Positions 1-8,082 of a stretch of 64,000 bases of DNA are shown here, one piece after another; within the stretch, counting starts at the first letter, position 1, and the number at the start of each line of letters is the position of its first letter. Location of the stretch: the NCBI GenBank assembly GCA_934178475.1, contig CAKPQH010000003.1, forward strand, positions 75,379 to 139,378, written 5' to 3'. Source of the stretch: an uncultured Clostridia bacterium. Its GTDB lineage: Bacteria > Bacillota > Clostridia > TANB77 > CAG-508. The notes beneath the pieces were generated by a model. That model worked only from the letters and a program-made list of their open reading frames with translations. It searched no databases and was not told where the DNA came from. A program made the translations under genes and the position numbers.

Positions 1-344
1 AGGACCAAAAGATTATAAAGAAAAAAGGTGGAACAATGAGACTTGGAAGTTATCCATGTGTTATAAAAGAGGGAACTTTGGCATATGAGATATATGGAAA
101 AGATAAAATTGATGAAAGACATAGACATAGATTTGAATATAATAATGAATATAAAGAAAGATTAGAAAATGCTGGACTAATTTGTTCAGGAACATCTCCA
201 GATGGAAATTTAGTTGAAATTGTAGAACTTAAGAAACATCCATATTTTATTGCAGGACAATTTCACCCTGAACTTAAATCTAGACCTAATAAACCTGCTC
301 CATTATTTGTAGGTTTAGTAAAAGCTGCTAAAAATATAAAATAG
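1..344 (+). CDS. pyrG: CTP synthase, C-terminal part (5' end outside window)
   Basis: This is the C-terminal end of CTP synthase, which makes CTP from UTP using glutamine-derived ammonia. The reading frame is open from base 3, so the gene starts upstream of the window. The GGTMRLGSYPC stretch is typical of the glutaminase domain, and the GQFHPE motif supplies the His and Glu of the class I amidotransferase triad; the nucleophilic Cys lies upstream of the window. The protein ends normally, and an AGGAGG site for the next gene follows its stop, so the two genes are probably cotranscribed. Confidence 0.95.
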   Translation, partial: DQKIIKKKGGTMRLGSYPCVIKEGTLAYEIYGKDKIDERHRHRFEYNNEYKERLENAGLICSGTSPDGNLVEIVELKKHPYFIAGQFHPELKSRPNKPAPLFVGLVKAAKNIK

Positions 345-353
345 GAGGATAAG

Positions 354-1229
354 ATGGAATTATCAATACAAATGTATTTTTTATTATTTATGATATATTC
401 GATTTTGGGTTGGTGTTTGGAAGTTACATGTAAAGCTTTTGAATATAAAAAATTTATTGATAGAGGTTTTTTAATAGGACCTTATTGCCCTATATATGGT
501 TGGGGAGCTGTTTTAATTACATTTCTATTATATAGATATTCATATGATGCGTTGGTATTATTTATAATGACAACAATTGTATGTGGAATATTGGAATATT
601 TGACTAGCTTTTTTATGGAAAAATTATTTAAAGCTAGATGGTGGGACTATAGCAAGAGGAAATTTAATATTAATGGTAGAGTTTGTTTAGGAACGTTAAT
701 ACCATTTGGAATATTTGGCTTAATTCTTACTTATATAGCAAATCCATTTTTTATAGGTTTACTTAATAAATTAAATACAAATACAATAAACATATTGGCA
801 ATTTCTCTTTTTACAATATTTACAATTGATAGTATAATTTCATTTATTGTAATATTTGGATTTAGAAAAACAACTGTCATTGCAAGTAAAGAGAAAACAT
901 CTGATAATACGGAAGAAATGACAAAGAAAGTAAAAGAATTATTGATGCAAAAATCATTTTTGTATAGAAGAATTGTAAATGCATATCCTAAGTTTGTTGC
1001 TATAAAATCAAGAATAGCGGAAATAAAAGATGAAATAGAAGATAATATAAATGAAGTTAAAGAAAATATAAATGAGAAAAAAACAGAAGTTATAACTTCC
1101 ATAAATGAAAAGGCAAAAGAAGTAAATGAAAATATAAGTAATAAAAAGAATAAAGTTAAAATGAAAATAAAAGTACATAAAGATAATATAAAAAGACATT
1201 TTATAGGAGAAAAAGAAGAGAGGAAATAA
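354..1229 (+). CDS. CmpB-family multi-pass membrane protein (putative ABC-transporter type IV family)
   Basis: The 291-residue protein has about five hydrophobic segments in residues 5-170. They carry motifs typical of the CmpB / putative ABC-transporter type IV family: SILGWCLEV near the start, GFLIGPYCPIYGWG around residues 40-52, and an ARWWDYS block near residue 98. After the last membrane segment comes a long charged tail rich in Lys, Glu and Asn, with repeated ENINEKK-like units likely to form a coiled coil. A role in transport is only a family label and no substrate can be inferred. It starts 9 bases after pyrG, behind a strong ribosome site, and is followed closely by ymdB. Confidence 0.75.
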   Translation: MELSIQMYFLLFMIYSILGWCLEVTCKAFEYKKFIDRGFLIGPYCPIYGWGAVLITFLLYRYSYDALVLFIMTTIVCGILEYLTSFFMEKLFKARWWDYSKRKFNINGRVCLGTLIPFGIFGLILTYIANPFFIGLLNKLNTNTINILAISLFTIFTIDSIISFIVIFGFRKTTVIASKEKTSDNTEEMTKKVKELLMQKSFLYRRIVNAYPKFVAIKSRIAEIKDEIEDNINEVKENINEKKTEVITSINEKAKEVNENISNKKNKVKMKIKVHKDNIKRHFIGEKEERK

Positions 1230-1232
1230 AGT

Positions 1233-2003
1233 ATGAAAGTATTGGCAGTAGGAGACATTGTTGGAAATATTGGAATAAATAAATTGAAGACTGAGTTGCC
1301 TAAGATAAAAAAAGAAAATGATATAGATTTTTGTATAGTAAATGGAGAAAATGCAGCTGAAGGAATGGGGATTACTGAAAAAAATTTTAATGATATAATT
1401 TCGGCAGGTGCAGATTCTATTACTATGGGAAATCATACATGGGGGAAAAAAGAAATTTTTAAATTTATAAATGATCCAAAAATATTAAGACCTGCAAATT
1501 ATCCGGAAGGTGTTTGTGGAAAAGGATATAGAATATATGATTGCAAAGATAAAAAAATAGCAGTTATAAATGCATTAGGAAGAGCTGAGATTAATATACA
1601 AACTGAAAATCCATTTTTGATAATAGATAAAATAATTAAAAAGATATTTGACTCAGTTGATTTGATTTTTGTTGATTTTCATGCTGAAGCTTCTGCAGAG
1701 AAAAAAGCTATGGGATATTTTTTAGATGGAAGAGTAACTGCTGTTTTTGGAACTCATACACATATACAAACAGCGGATGAACAGATTTTACCTGATGGAA
1801 CAGCATATATAACTGATATTGGAATGACAGGACCAAAAGATTCAATAATTGGTATGGATAAAGATACAGCCCTTAAAAGATTCTTAACAGCACTTCCAGA
1901 AAAATATAAAATAGCAACAGGTGAAGCTATGTTTAACGCAGTATTGTTTGATATAAATGATGAAACTAATAAAGTTCAAGCTATAAAAAGAATAGAAATT
2001 TAA
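1233..2003 (+). CDS. ymdB: YmdB-family metallophosphoesterase
   Basis: This matches the YmdB / TIGR00282 phosphodiesterase family in length (256 residues) and motifs. Metal ligands are visible in VGDIVG near the start, NGEN near residue 38, GNHTW near residue 68, DFHAEA near residue 140 and GTHTHIQTADE near residue 168. Family members hydrolyse cyclic nucleotides such as 2',3'-cAMP and affect biofilm and motility decisions in Bacillus. The gene starts 3 bases after the preceding stop with a GAGGAAA ribosome site, so it is probably the last gene of the pyrG transcript. The next gene has its own promoter. Confidence 0.9.
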   Translation: MKVLAVGDIVGNIGINKLKTELPKIKKENDIDFCIVNGENAAEGMGITEKNFNDIISAGADSITMGNHTWGKKEIFKFINDPKILRPANYPEGVCGKGYRIYDCKDKKIAVINALGRAEINIQTENPFLIIDKIIKKIFDSVDLIFVDFHAEASAEKKAMGYFLDGRVTAVFGTHTHIQTADEQILPDGTAYITDIGMTGPKDSIIGMDKDTALKRFLTALPEKYKIATGEAMFNAVLFDINDETNKVQAIKRIEI

Positions 2004-2032
2004 AATCAAAAAGTAAAAATATTATATTTTTA

Positions 2033-2061
2033 TTGACATTTTCTATATATTAATGTAAAAT
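2033..2061 (+). promoter_or_regulatory. Sigma-A-type promoter of valS
   Basis: TTGACA at 2033-2038 and TAAAAT at 2056-2061 are separated by 17 bases. The predicted start lies just before the T-box leader, so this should drive valS. Confidence 0.8.
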
Positions 2062-2085
2062 ATAGAAAGTAAAATAAAAACGATG

Positions 2086-2325
2086 AAAAAGAGGAGTATA
2101 TTTATTAAGGTTTTTAGAGAATAGAAGTCAGTGGCTGAAAGCTTCTTAAATTAAGATAAATAGAAGGTAGCTTTGGAGTTGATATGGTGAATTTAATAGT
2201 AGCTATATTCGTTTAAGCAACGTTAAATGCTAAATGAGATGTTATTAATAGTTTTTAATTAATAATAATTAAGGTGGTACCGTGATTAGTCGCCCTTATG
2301 TTTTTTAAACATAGGGGCGTTTTTG
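2086..2325 (+). ncRNA. T-box leader (valine, specifier GUA) of valS
   Basis: This is a tRNA-sensing T-box riboswitch. The T-box sequence AAGGTGGTACCGTG lies at 2271-2284. Its TGGT should pair with the 3' end of an uncharged tRNA with discriminator A, as in tRNA-Val. In Stem I, GAGTATA at 2094-2100 pairs with TATATTC at 2204-2210, which leaves GTA at 2199-2201 in the specifier loop as a valine codon. A 10-bp hairpin (2291-2300 with 2310-2319) followed by TTTTTG forms the competing terminator. Uncharged tRNA-Val should allow read-through into valS. Confidence 0.92.
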
Positions 2326-2352
2326 ATTTCTAATTTAAAAGGAGAAAGTTTT

Positions 2353-5010
2353 ATGGGAAAAAGTTTAGAAGGAAAATTTAATCCAAAAGAATTTGAAGAA
2401 GAATTGTATAAAAAGTGGGAGGATAATGGTTATTTTAAACCTAGTATGGATAAAAGTAAAAAACCATATTGTATAATGATGCCACCACCAAATGTAACTG
2501 GCAAACTACATATGGGACATGCATTAGATGATACAATTCAAGATATTTTAATTAGGTATAAAAGAATGCAAGGCTTTGATTGTTTATGGCTTCCAGGAAG
2601 CGATCATGCTGCTATATCTACAGAAATGAAAGTAGTTCAAAAATTAAAAAAAGAAGGAAAAGAAAAGAAAGATTTAGGAAGAGAAGGATTTTTGAAAGAA
2701 TGTTGGGATTGGACTTATGAATATGGTGGAATAATTCAAAAACAACAACGTAAACTGGGATGCTCATGTGATTGGGATAGAACAAGATTTACTTTAGATG
2801 ATGGAATGTCAGATGCAGTTTTAGAACAATTTGTAAAACTTTATGAAAAAGGTTTAATATATAAGGGGACAAGAATGGTAAATTATTGCCCTAGTTGTAA
2901 GACTTCAATATCAGATGCTGAGGTAGAATATAAAGAAGAACCATCTCACTTATGGCATATTAGATATAAAATTGTTGGAGATGAAGAAAAATATGTAGAA
3001 GTTGCAACAACAAGACCAGAAACAATGCTTGGAGATACTGCTGTCGCTGTTCATCCTGAAGATGAAAGGTATAAAGATATAGTGGGTAAAAAATGTATTC
3101 TTCCAATAATGAATAAGGAAATTCCAATTATAGCTGATGATTTTGTTGAAAAAGATTTTGGAACAGGATGTGTTAAAATCACGCCTGCACATGATATGAA
3201 TGATTATCAAGCGGGATTAAGACATAATTTAGAAATTATTGAGGTTTTTGATGAAAACTACAAAATGGGAGACTTAGTTCCAGAATACAAAGGTATGGAT
3301 TTGATAGAAGCAAGAAAGAAAATTGTTGAAAAGTTAGAAAAAATAGGTGCTTTAGTAAAGACTGAGGATTATACACATAATGTTGCGAAATGTGAAAGAT
3401 GTAAATCTACTATTGAACCTAAGATATCAATGCAATGGTTTGTAAATATGAAAGATTTAGCTAAAAAGGCAGCAGACAGTGTAAGAGAAGATAAAACTAG
3501 GTTTATACCAAAAAGATATGAAAAACAATACTTTAATTGGTTAGACAATATTCAAGATTGGTGTATATCTAGACAATTATGGTGGGGACATAGAATACCT
3601 GCATATTATTGTGAAGATTGTGGTAATATAAATGTATCAAAAACTGCTCCTGAAAAATGTGAAAAATGTGGAAGTACACATTTACATCAAGACGAAGATA
3701 CTTTAGATACATGGTTTAGCTCTGCTTTATGGCCATTTTCTACACTTGGTTGGCCAAATACAGAAAGTGAAGATTTTAAACGTTTTTATCCTACAAATGT
3801 TTTAGTCACAGGATTTGATATTATTACTTTCTGGGTTTCAAGAATGATGACTCAAGGTTTAGAATTTACAGGAATAGAACCTTTTAAGGACGTTTTAATA
3901 CATGGAATTATTCGTGATAGCCAAGGAAGAAAGATGTCTAAAACACTTGGAAATGGTGTGGATCCATTAGAGGTTATTGATAAATATGGAGCTGATAGTT
4001 TAAGATTTTCAGTAATTTCAGGAACAACAATGGGAAATGATATTAAATATATGCCTGAAAAATTAGAACAAGCATCAAATTTTGCAAACAAAATATGGAA
4101 TGCAGCTAAGTTTATAATAAACTCAAATGTTGATAAAAATGATATAATAGAATTTTGTAACAATGTATATGACTATGAAAAATATACTTATAATGAAGAA
4201 TTATTATCTATAGAAGATAAATGGATTTTAAATAAATTAGATAAATTAATTGTAGATGTAACCAAAAATATTGAAAACTATGATTTAGGTATAGCTCTTG
4301 ATAATATATATGGGTTTATAAGAGATGAATTTTGTGATTGGTATATTGAAATGGTAAAACCAAGATTATATAGTGATGATTATGAAACAAAAGTTGCAGT
4401 ATGTGGCATTTTAAATTATGTATTTGGTGCATCATTAAAATTATTACATCCATTTATGCCATTTGTAACAACAGAAATATATAGTGATTTGGTAACTTAT
4501 AGTGATAAAGATTTAATGGTATCAAAATGGCCTAGAATAAAAACAGAATTCATTTTTGATAAAGAAGAGAATTTGGCAGAAACATTAAAAGAAATAATAG
4601 TAGAAGTACGTAATATTAGAGCAAAGATGAATGTACATCCTTCTAAAAAAGTTAGACTAATTTTTGTAACTAATAAATATAAAGATGAAATAAATATGTC
4701 TAAAGAATTTATTATGAAATTAGGATTTGGAAATGAAGTTGTTGTTCAAGCTAACAAAAATGGTATTGGAGATAATGCTATTAGTATTATAAAAGATGGA
4801 ATTGAACTTTATATGCCGCTTGAAGGTTTGGTTGATTTAGAGGAAGAAGCTAAACGTAAAGAAGAAGAAAAAAAGAAAATAGAGTTTGAAATTCAAAGAG
4901 CAGAAAAAATGCTTTCGAATCCAGGGTTTGTTAATAAAGCACCACAAGCAAAAATTGATGAAGAAAAAGCTAAACTTGAAAAATACAAGGAAATGCTTAA
5001 AAACTTTTAA
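2353..5010 (+). CDS. valS: Valyl-tRNA synthetase
   Basis: This is class I valine-tRNA ligase (885 residues). The HIGH-type signature is in PPPNVTGKLHMGHALD near residues 37-52, and the KMSKS loop is GRKMSKTLGNG near residue 520. Between them lies the editing (CP1) domain, containing ATTRPETMLGD. Zinc-type Cys pairs are visible near residues 170, 340 and 430. The C-terminus ends in the charged coiled-coil arm typical of ValRS. ATG at 2353 is chosen because AAAAGGAG sits 8 bases upstream; an earlier in-frame TTG at 2323 overlaps the T-box terminator. Expression should be controlled by that T-box. Confidence 0.97.
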   Translation: MGKSLEGKFNPKEFEEELYKKWEDNGYFKPSMDKSKKPYCIMMPPPNVTGKLHMGHALDDTIQDILIRYKRMQGFDCLWLPGSDHAAISTEMKVVQKLKKEGKEKKDLGREGFLKECWDWTYEYGGIIQKQQRKLGCSCDWDRTRFTLDDGMSDAVLEQFVKLYEKGLIYKGTRMVNYCPSCKTSISDAEVEYKEEPSHLWHIRYKIVGDEEKYVEVATTRPETMLGDTAVAVHPEDERYKDIVGKKCILPIMNKEIPIIADDFVEKDFGTGCVKITPAHDMNDYQAGLRHNLEIIEVFDENYKMGDLVPEYKGMDLIEARKKIVEKLEKIGALVKTEDYTHNVAKCERCKSTIEPKISMQWFVNMKDLAKKAADSVREDKTRFIPKRYEKQYFNWLDNIQDWCISRQLWWGHRIPAYYCEDCGNINVSKTAPEKCEKCGSTHLHQDEDTLDTWFSSALWPFSTLGWPNTESEDFKRFYPTNVLVTGFDIITFWVSRMMTQGLEFTGIEPFKDVLIHGIIRDSQGRKMSKTLGNGVDPLEVIDKYGADSLRFSVISGTTMGNDIKYMPEKLEQASNFANKIWNAAKFIINSNVDKNDIIEFCNNVYDYEKYTYNEELLSIEDKWILNKLDKLIVDVTKNIENYDLGIALDNIYGFIRDEFCDWYIEMVKPRLYSDDYETKVAVCGILNYVFGASLKLLHPFMPFVTTEIYSDLVTYSDKDLMVSKWPRIKTEFIFDKEENLAETLKEIIVEVRNIRAKMNVHPSKKVRLIFVTNKYKDEINMSKEFIMKLGFGNEVVVQANKNGIGDNAISIIKDGIELYMPLEGLVDLEEEAKRKEEEKKKIEFEIQRAEKMLSNPGFVNKAPQAKIDEEKAKLEKYKEMLKNF

Positions 5011-5015
5011 TGGGC

Positions 5016-5044
5016 TTTACATAATACATGAAATGTGATATAAT
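5016..5044 (+). promoter_or_regulatory. Promoter of first small paralogue
   Basis: TTTACA at 5016-5021 and TATAAT at 5039-5044 have 17-base spacing, starting 5 bases after the valS stop. From the -10 element to the ATG the leader is almost identical to that of the second paralogue. Confidence 0.75.
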
Positions 5045-5087
5045 AGATATGCTCTAAAAAAATTTTATGCATGAGGAGGTCTAAATC

Positions 5088-5414
5088 ATGAAAAGAGCTA
5101 AAGCTATAGATTTTAACTATGTTGAAGCTGAAAGTATTACTACACAGGGGAAAAGACGTGATGTTAAAAAAAGATATCCAGACTATCGGATTAAAGAGGA
5201 AAGAAACGGATTTTTTGTACTAACAAAAAGCGCTAAATGTTATGTTACTCTTTCATGGGATGGAAGAGTAGAAACATTTGAGATGAAAGACGGTATACTT
5301 GAATGTTACGATAGGACACGGATTTCAAAGACTCTTTTCGAAAAATTCCAAAAAGATATTGAAAGTGGAAAACATGAGATTTTGATCAACGAATATGGCT
5401 ATTCAATTGAATAA
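5088..5414 (+). CDS. Hypothetical protein, first of a tandem paralogue pair
   Basis: I do not recognise this 108-residue protein. It is soluble, without signal peptide or membrane segment, and rich in Lys, Arg and aromatic residues, with conserved blocks KKRYPDYRIKE, NGFFVLT, VTLSW and LFEKFQKD. It clearly shares ancestry with the gene at 5593: about half the residues match along the whole length. Codon use differs from neighbours, with CGG, CGT and GGA Arg/Gly codons and a less A-rich composition, which suggests acquisition from elsewhere. It is a stand-alone transcription unit with its own promoter, AGGAGG site and terminator. Confidence 0.7.
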   Translation: MKRAKAIDFNYVEAESITTQGKRRDVKKRYPDYRIKEERNGFFVLTKSAKCYVTLSWDGRVETFEMKDGILECYDRTRISKTLFEKFQKDIESGKHEILINEYGYSIE

Positions 5415-5422
5415 GCTAAAGG

Positions 5423-5460
5423 AAAAAGGCATTACAGGAATGTGATGTCTTTTTTCTTTT
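5423..5460 (+). terminator. Intrinsic terminator
   Basis: An 8-bp stem (5428-5435 with 5442-5449, including G-U pairs) is followed by a T-rich run. It ends the first small paralogue unit. Confidence 0.75.
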
Positions 5461-5519
5461 ATTATAATACAAATTTTATGTATAAATTTTTATGTGGGCA
5501 TGTGAATAAAATTAACGAC

Positions 5520-5548
5520 TTTACATAATCTTAAAAATATGTTATAAT
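5520..5548 (+). promoter_or_regulatory. Promoter of second small paralogue
   Basis: TTTACA at 5520-5525 and TATAAT at 5543-5548 have 17-base spacing, as in the promoter at 5016. The sequence from the -10 to the ribosome site is nearly the same in both. Confidence 0.75.
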
Positions 5549-5592
5549 AAATATGCTCTAAAAAAATTTTTATGCATGAGGAGGTCTAAATC

Positions 5593-5928
5593 ATGGAAAG
5601 AGCTAAAATAGAAGATTTTGATTATGTTGTACCCGACAGTTTTGTGACATTAGGCACAAAGCGGAGCTTAAAGAAAAAATATCCTGATTATCAGATAAAA
5701 GAAATGAAGGATGGATTTTTTGTTTTGACAAGAGGAATACTGTGTAATGTTACTGTTTCATGGAACGAAGGAATGAAAACCTTTAATGTGAAAGAGGAAA
5801 TATTGGAGTTGTATAATAGGAAACGTATGACAGAAGCTCTTTTTGAAAAATTCAGAGAGGATTTAAACGAAGACGAATATCAGATTTGGATCGATGGAAA
5901 TGGTCAGTGTGTTATTAAACTGACTTAA
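5593..5928 (+). CDS. Hypothetical protein, second of a tandem paralogue pair
   Basis: This 111-residue paralogue of the gene at 5088 shares the pattern KKKYPDYQIKE, DGFFVLTRG, VTVSW and ALFEKFRED. No known domain is recognised. Its upstream region, including promoter, leader and AGGAGG site, is nearly identical to that of the first copy, while the coding parts have diverged. That suggests an old duplication with selection on expression signals, or later exchange of the leader. It has its own strong terminator. The function is unknown. Confidence 0.7.
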   Translation: MERAKIEDFDYVVPDSFVTLGTKRSLKKKYPDYQIKEMKDGFFVLTRGILCNVTVSWNEGMKTFNVKEEILELYNRKRMTEALFEKFREDLNEDEYQIWIDGNGQCVIKLT

Positions 5929-5930
5929 AA

Positions 5931-5969
5931 GAAAAAGGATGTTGTTTTTAAAGACAGCATCCTTTTTTT
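5931..5969 (+). terminator. Intrinsic terminator
   Basis: AAAAAGGATGTTGT pairs with ACAGCATCCTTTTT across a short loop, followed by a T run. It closes the second small paralogue unit. Confidence 0.9.
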
Positions 5970-6100
5970 GGATATATAATTATTTTAGAAAAAAATAGTT
6001 GTATATTTTTATATTTAATGGTAATATATAGTTTGAAAAAATAGAATTAAAATTTATAATACTATAATTATTAAAAGTGTTAAGATAGAGAGGTTTATTT

Positions 6101-6775
6101 ATGATAATAGTTATGTTAGGAGCACCTGGTACAGGTAAAGGAACAGTTGGAAATTTACTTTCAAGAGAGTTTAATATACCACATATTTCAAGTGGAGAAA
6201 TATTCAGAAGTTATATAAAAAAAGATGAAAAGTTAGGAAAAAAGATTGAGGAATATGTATCAGTAGGAGCATTGGTTCCAGATGAGCTTACAATTGAAAT
6301 ATTAAAAGCTAGATTTGAAGAAGATGACACAGTAAATGGATTTGTTTTGGATGGATTTCCAAGAACAATAAAACAAGCTGAATATTTAGATGAATTATTA
6401 AAAAAAGAGGATAAGAGAATTAATGTAGTAGTGGATTTAAGTTTATCGGATGATGAAATAGTAGATAGAATAACAAAAAGAAGAACATGCCCTAATCCAG
6501 ACTGTAGGGAAATTTATAACCTTGACTTTAAAAGACCTGAAGTTGATGGTATTTGTGATAGATGTGGAAGCAAGCTTATTATAAGAGAAGACGATAATGA
6601 AGAAACTATAAGAAAAAGATTATTAAATTATCATAATATATCAGAGGGACTTATTAATTATTATAAAGAAAAAGATATTTTATATACTGTTAAACTTAAT
6701 AATGAATCTAATAGAGTTTCAAGCGATGTTGCAATTGAAATAAAAGATTATTTAAATAAATTAAAGAATGTATAA
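6101..6775 (+). CDS. adk: Adenylate kinase
   Basis: The enzyme interconverts ATP + AMP and 2 ADP (224 residues, long-lid type). The P-loop GAPGTGKG is at residues 7-14, the AMP-binding LDGFPRT motif near residues 83-89, and the lid spans roughly residues 125-165. The lid has four cysteines, C130, C135, C152 and C155. They form a zinc site with CX4C then CX2C spacing, instead of the usual CX2C on both sides. The gene is not next to secY, where adk often lies in Firmicutes. It starts at ATG 6101 behind AGAGAGG. Confidence 0.95.
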   Translation: MIIVMLGAPGTGKGTVGNLLSREFNIPHISSGEIFRSYIKKDEKLGKKIEEYVSVGALVPDELTIEILKARFEEDDTVNGFVLDGFPRTIKQAEYLDELLKKEDKRINVVVDLSLSDDEIVDRITKRRTCPNPDCREIYNLDFKRPEVDGICDRCGSKLIIREDDNEETIRKRLLNYHNISEGLINYYKEKDILYTVKLNNESNRVSSDVAIEIKDYLNKLKNV

Positions 6776-6799
6776 GGAAAGTAATGGTGTTTATTTTAA

Positions 6800-7942
6800 A
6801 TGAAAAAGTATATATGTATTACAATAGGGAGCATCTTTTTATTAATTGTTGTAGCTATATGTGTGTTTGATTTTAAATCAATAAACAAAGAAGTTCAAGT
6901 TGGAGAAATATATGAACCTCCAAAAATAAAGTTTTTATGGATTGATATATCTGATAATTTAAAAAAAAATGAAAAAAGTTTTATAGATATAAATAAAATT
7001 GGAGAATATACAATAAAATATAAACTAAATGGATGTGTGTTTATTTATAAAAATGTAAAAGTTAAAGTTGTGGATAAAATAGCACCTGAAATAACATTGA
7101 AAGGTACCGAAAATTATACTCTTTTAGGAGAACTAAATGAATATGAAGAACTGGGATATACAGCAATAGATAATTATGATGGAGATATAGCGGATAAAGT
7201 GCAAAGAAAAGCAGTTAAATTAGGAAATAATAAATATGAAATAACATATAAAGTTTCTGATTCATCGGGAAATGAGACAGAAGCTAAAAGAAAGGTTGAA
7301 GTATCTAAGGGAATTGTGTATTTGACTTTTGATGATGGACCATCAATTGAAAATACAACTCAGATATTGGATATTTTAAAAGAAAAAAATGCCAAAGCAA
7401 CATTCTTTGTTATTAATTATTCAGAGGATAAAGAAGATATTATAAGAAGAGAATATGATGAGGGACATACAATAGGACTTCATGGTTATTCGCATGATTA
7501 TAATCAAATATATACTTCGATAGATAGTATAATGAATAATTTTTATTCTATAAGAGAAAAAGTTAGTAAAACACTTAATGGATATAATTCTAAATATATA
7601 AGGTTTCCTGGAGGTGGTTCTAATACAATAAGTAGAAATTATTGCCCAGGAATTATGAGTGAGGCAACACAAAGAGTTTTAAATGAAGGATTTTATTACT
7701 ACGATTGGAATGTTGATGTAGACGATGCTGGAAGAGCAAGAACGAGTGAAGAAATATATCAGAATTTTGTAAATGGAGTAAAGCCTAAAAGAGAAAATAT
7801 AGTTCTTTTGCACGATTCTGCTGGACATAAAGCGACAGCAGATGCGGTAGGAGCTATTGTGGATTATGGATTACAAATGGGATTTGAATTTAGAAATATA
7901 ACAGATGATACTAAGAGAATTATGCATAAAGTAAATAATTAA
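6800..7942 (+). CDS. Membrane-anchored polysaccharide deacetylase with N-terminal Ig-like domain
   Basis: The 380-residue protein has an N-terminal hydrophobic anchor (residues 4-24), then a DUF5011/Ig-like module around residues 95-170 (APEITLKG to SDSSGNETEAKRKV), then a NodB deacetylase domain from about residue 173. NodB motif 1 is LTFDDGPS; the HTIGLHGYSH block holds the metal-binding histidines; RFPGG and a late LLHDS complete the set. It probably deacetylates peptidoglycan or another surface glycan outside the membrane. The Ig-like module may bind or space the enzyme from the membrane. It starts 25 bases after adk and may share its transcript. Confidence 0.85.
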   Translation: MKKYICITIGSIFLLIVVAICVFDFKSINKEVQVGEIYEPPKIKFLWIDISDNLKKNEKSFIDINKIGEYTIKYKLNGCVFIYKNVKVKVVDKIAPEITLKGTENYTLLGELNEYEELGYTAIDNYDGDIADKVQRKAVKLGNNKYEITYKVSDSSGNETEAKRKVEVSKGIVYLTFDDGPSIENTTQILDILKEKNAKATFFVINYSEDKEDIIRREYDEGHTIGLHGYSHDYNQIYTSIDSIMNNFYSIREKVSKTLNGYNSKYIRFPGGGSNTISRNYCPGIMSEATQRVLNEGFYYYDWNVDVDDAGRARTSEEIYQNFVNGVKPKRENIVLLHDSAGHKATADAVGAIVDYGLQMGFEFRNITDDTKRIMHKVNN

Positions 7943-7981
7943 AATCAATATGAAAAAAATTAAGGAATTTCTTAAAAATAC

Positions 7982-8031
7982 TTGAATTTAGTTAGAGAAT
8001 GTTATAGAATAATTTTGCCAATGACTGGCAA
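7982..8031 (+). promoter_or_regulatory. Promoter and candidate operator of the glycolytic cluster
   Basis: TTGAAT at 7982-7987 and TAGAAT at 8005-8010 are 17 bases apart. Immediately downstream, TTGCCA-ATGAC-TGGCAA at 8015-8031 is a perfect inverted repeat placed where a repressor would block initiation or early elongation. It could equally be a short 5' RNA hairpin. Confidence 0.6.
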
Positions 8032-8082
8032 TAATATATTAAAAAGCATGCAATATAATGTGTGCAAAAGGAGGAATTTTAA

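Noticed and set aside
731..1436. Minus-strand frames opposite the CmpB-like gene and ymdB
   Set aside because: Phe/Ile/Ser-rich translations typical of antisense to AT-rich genes; no start signals.
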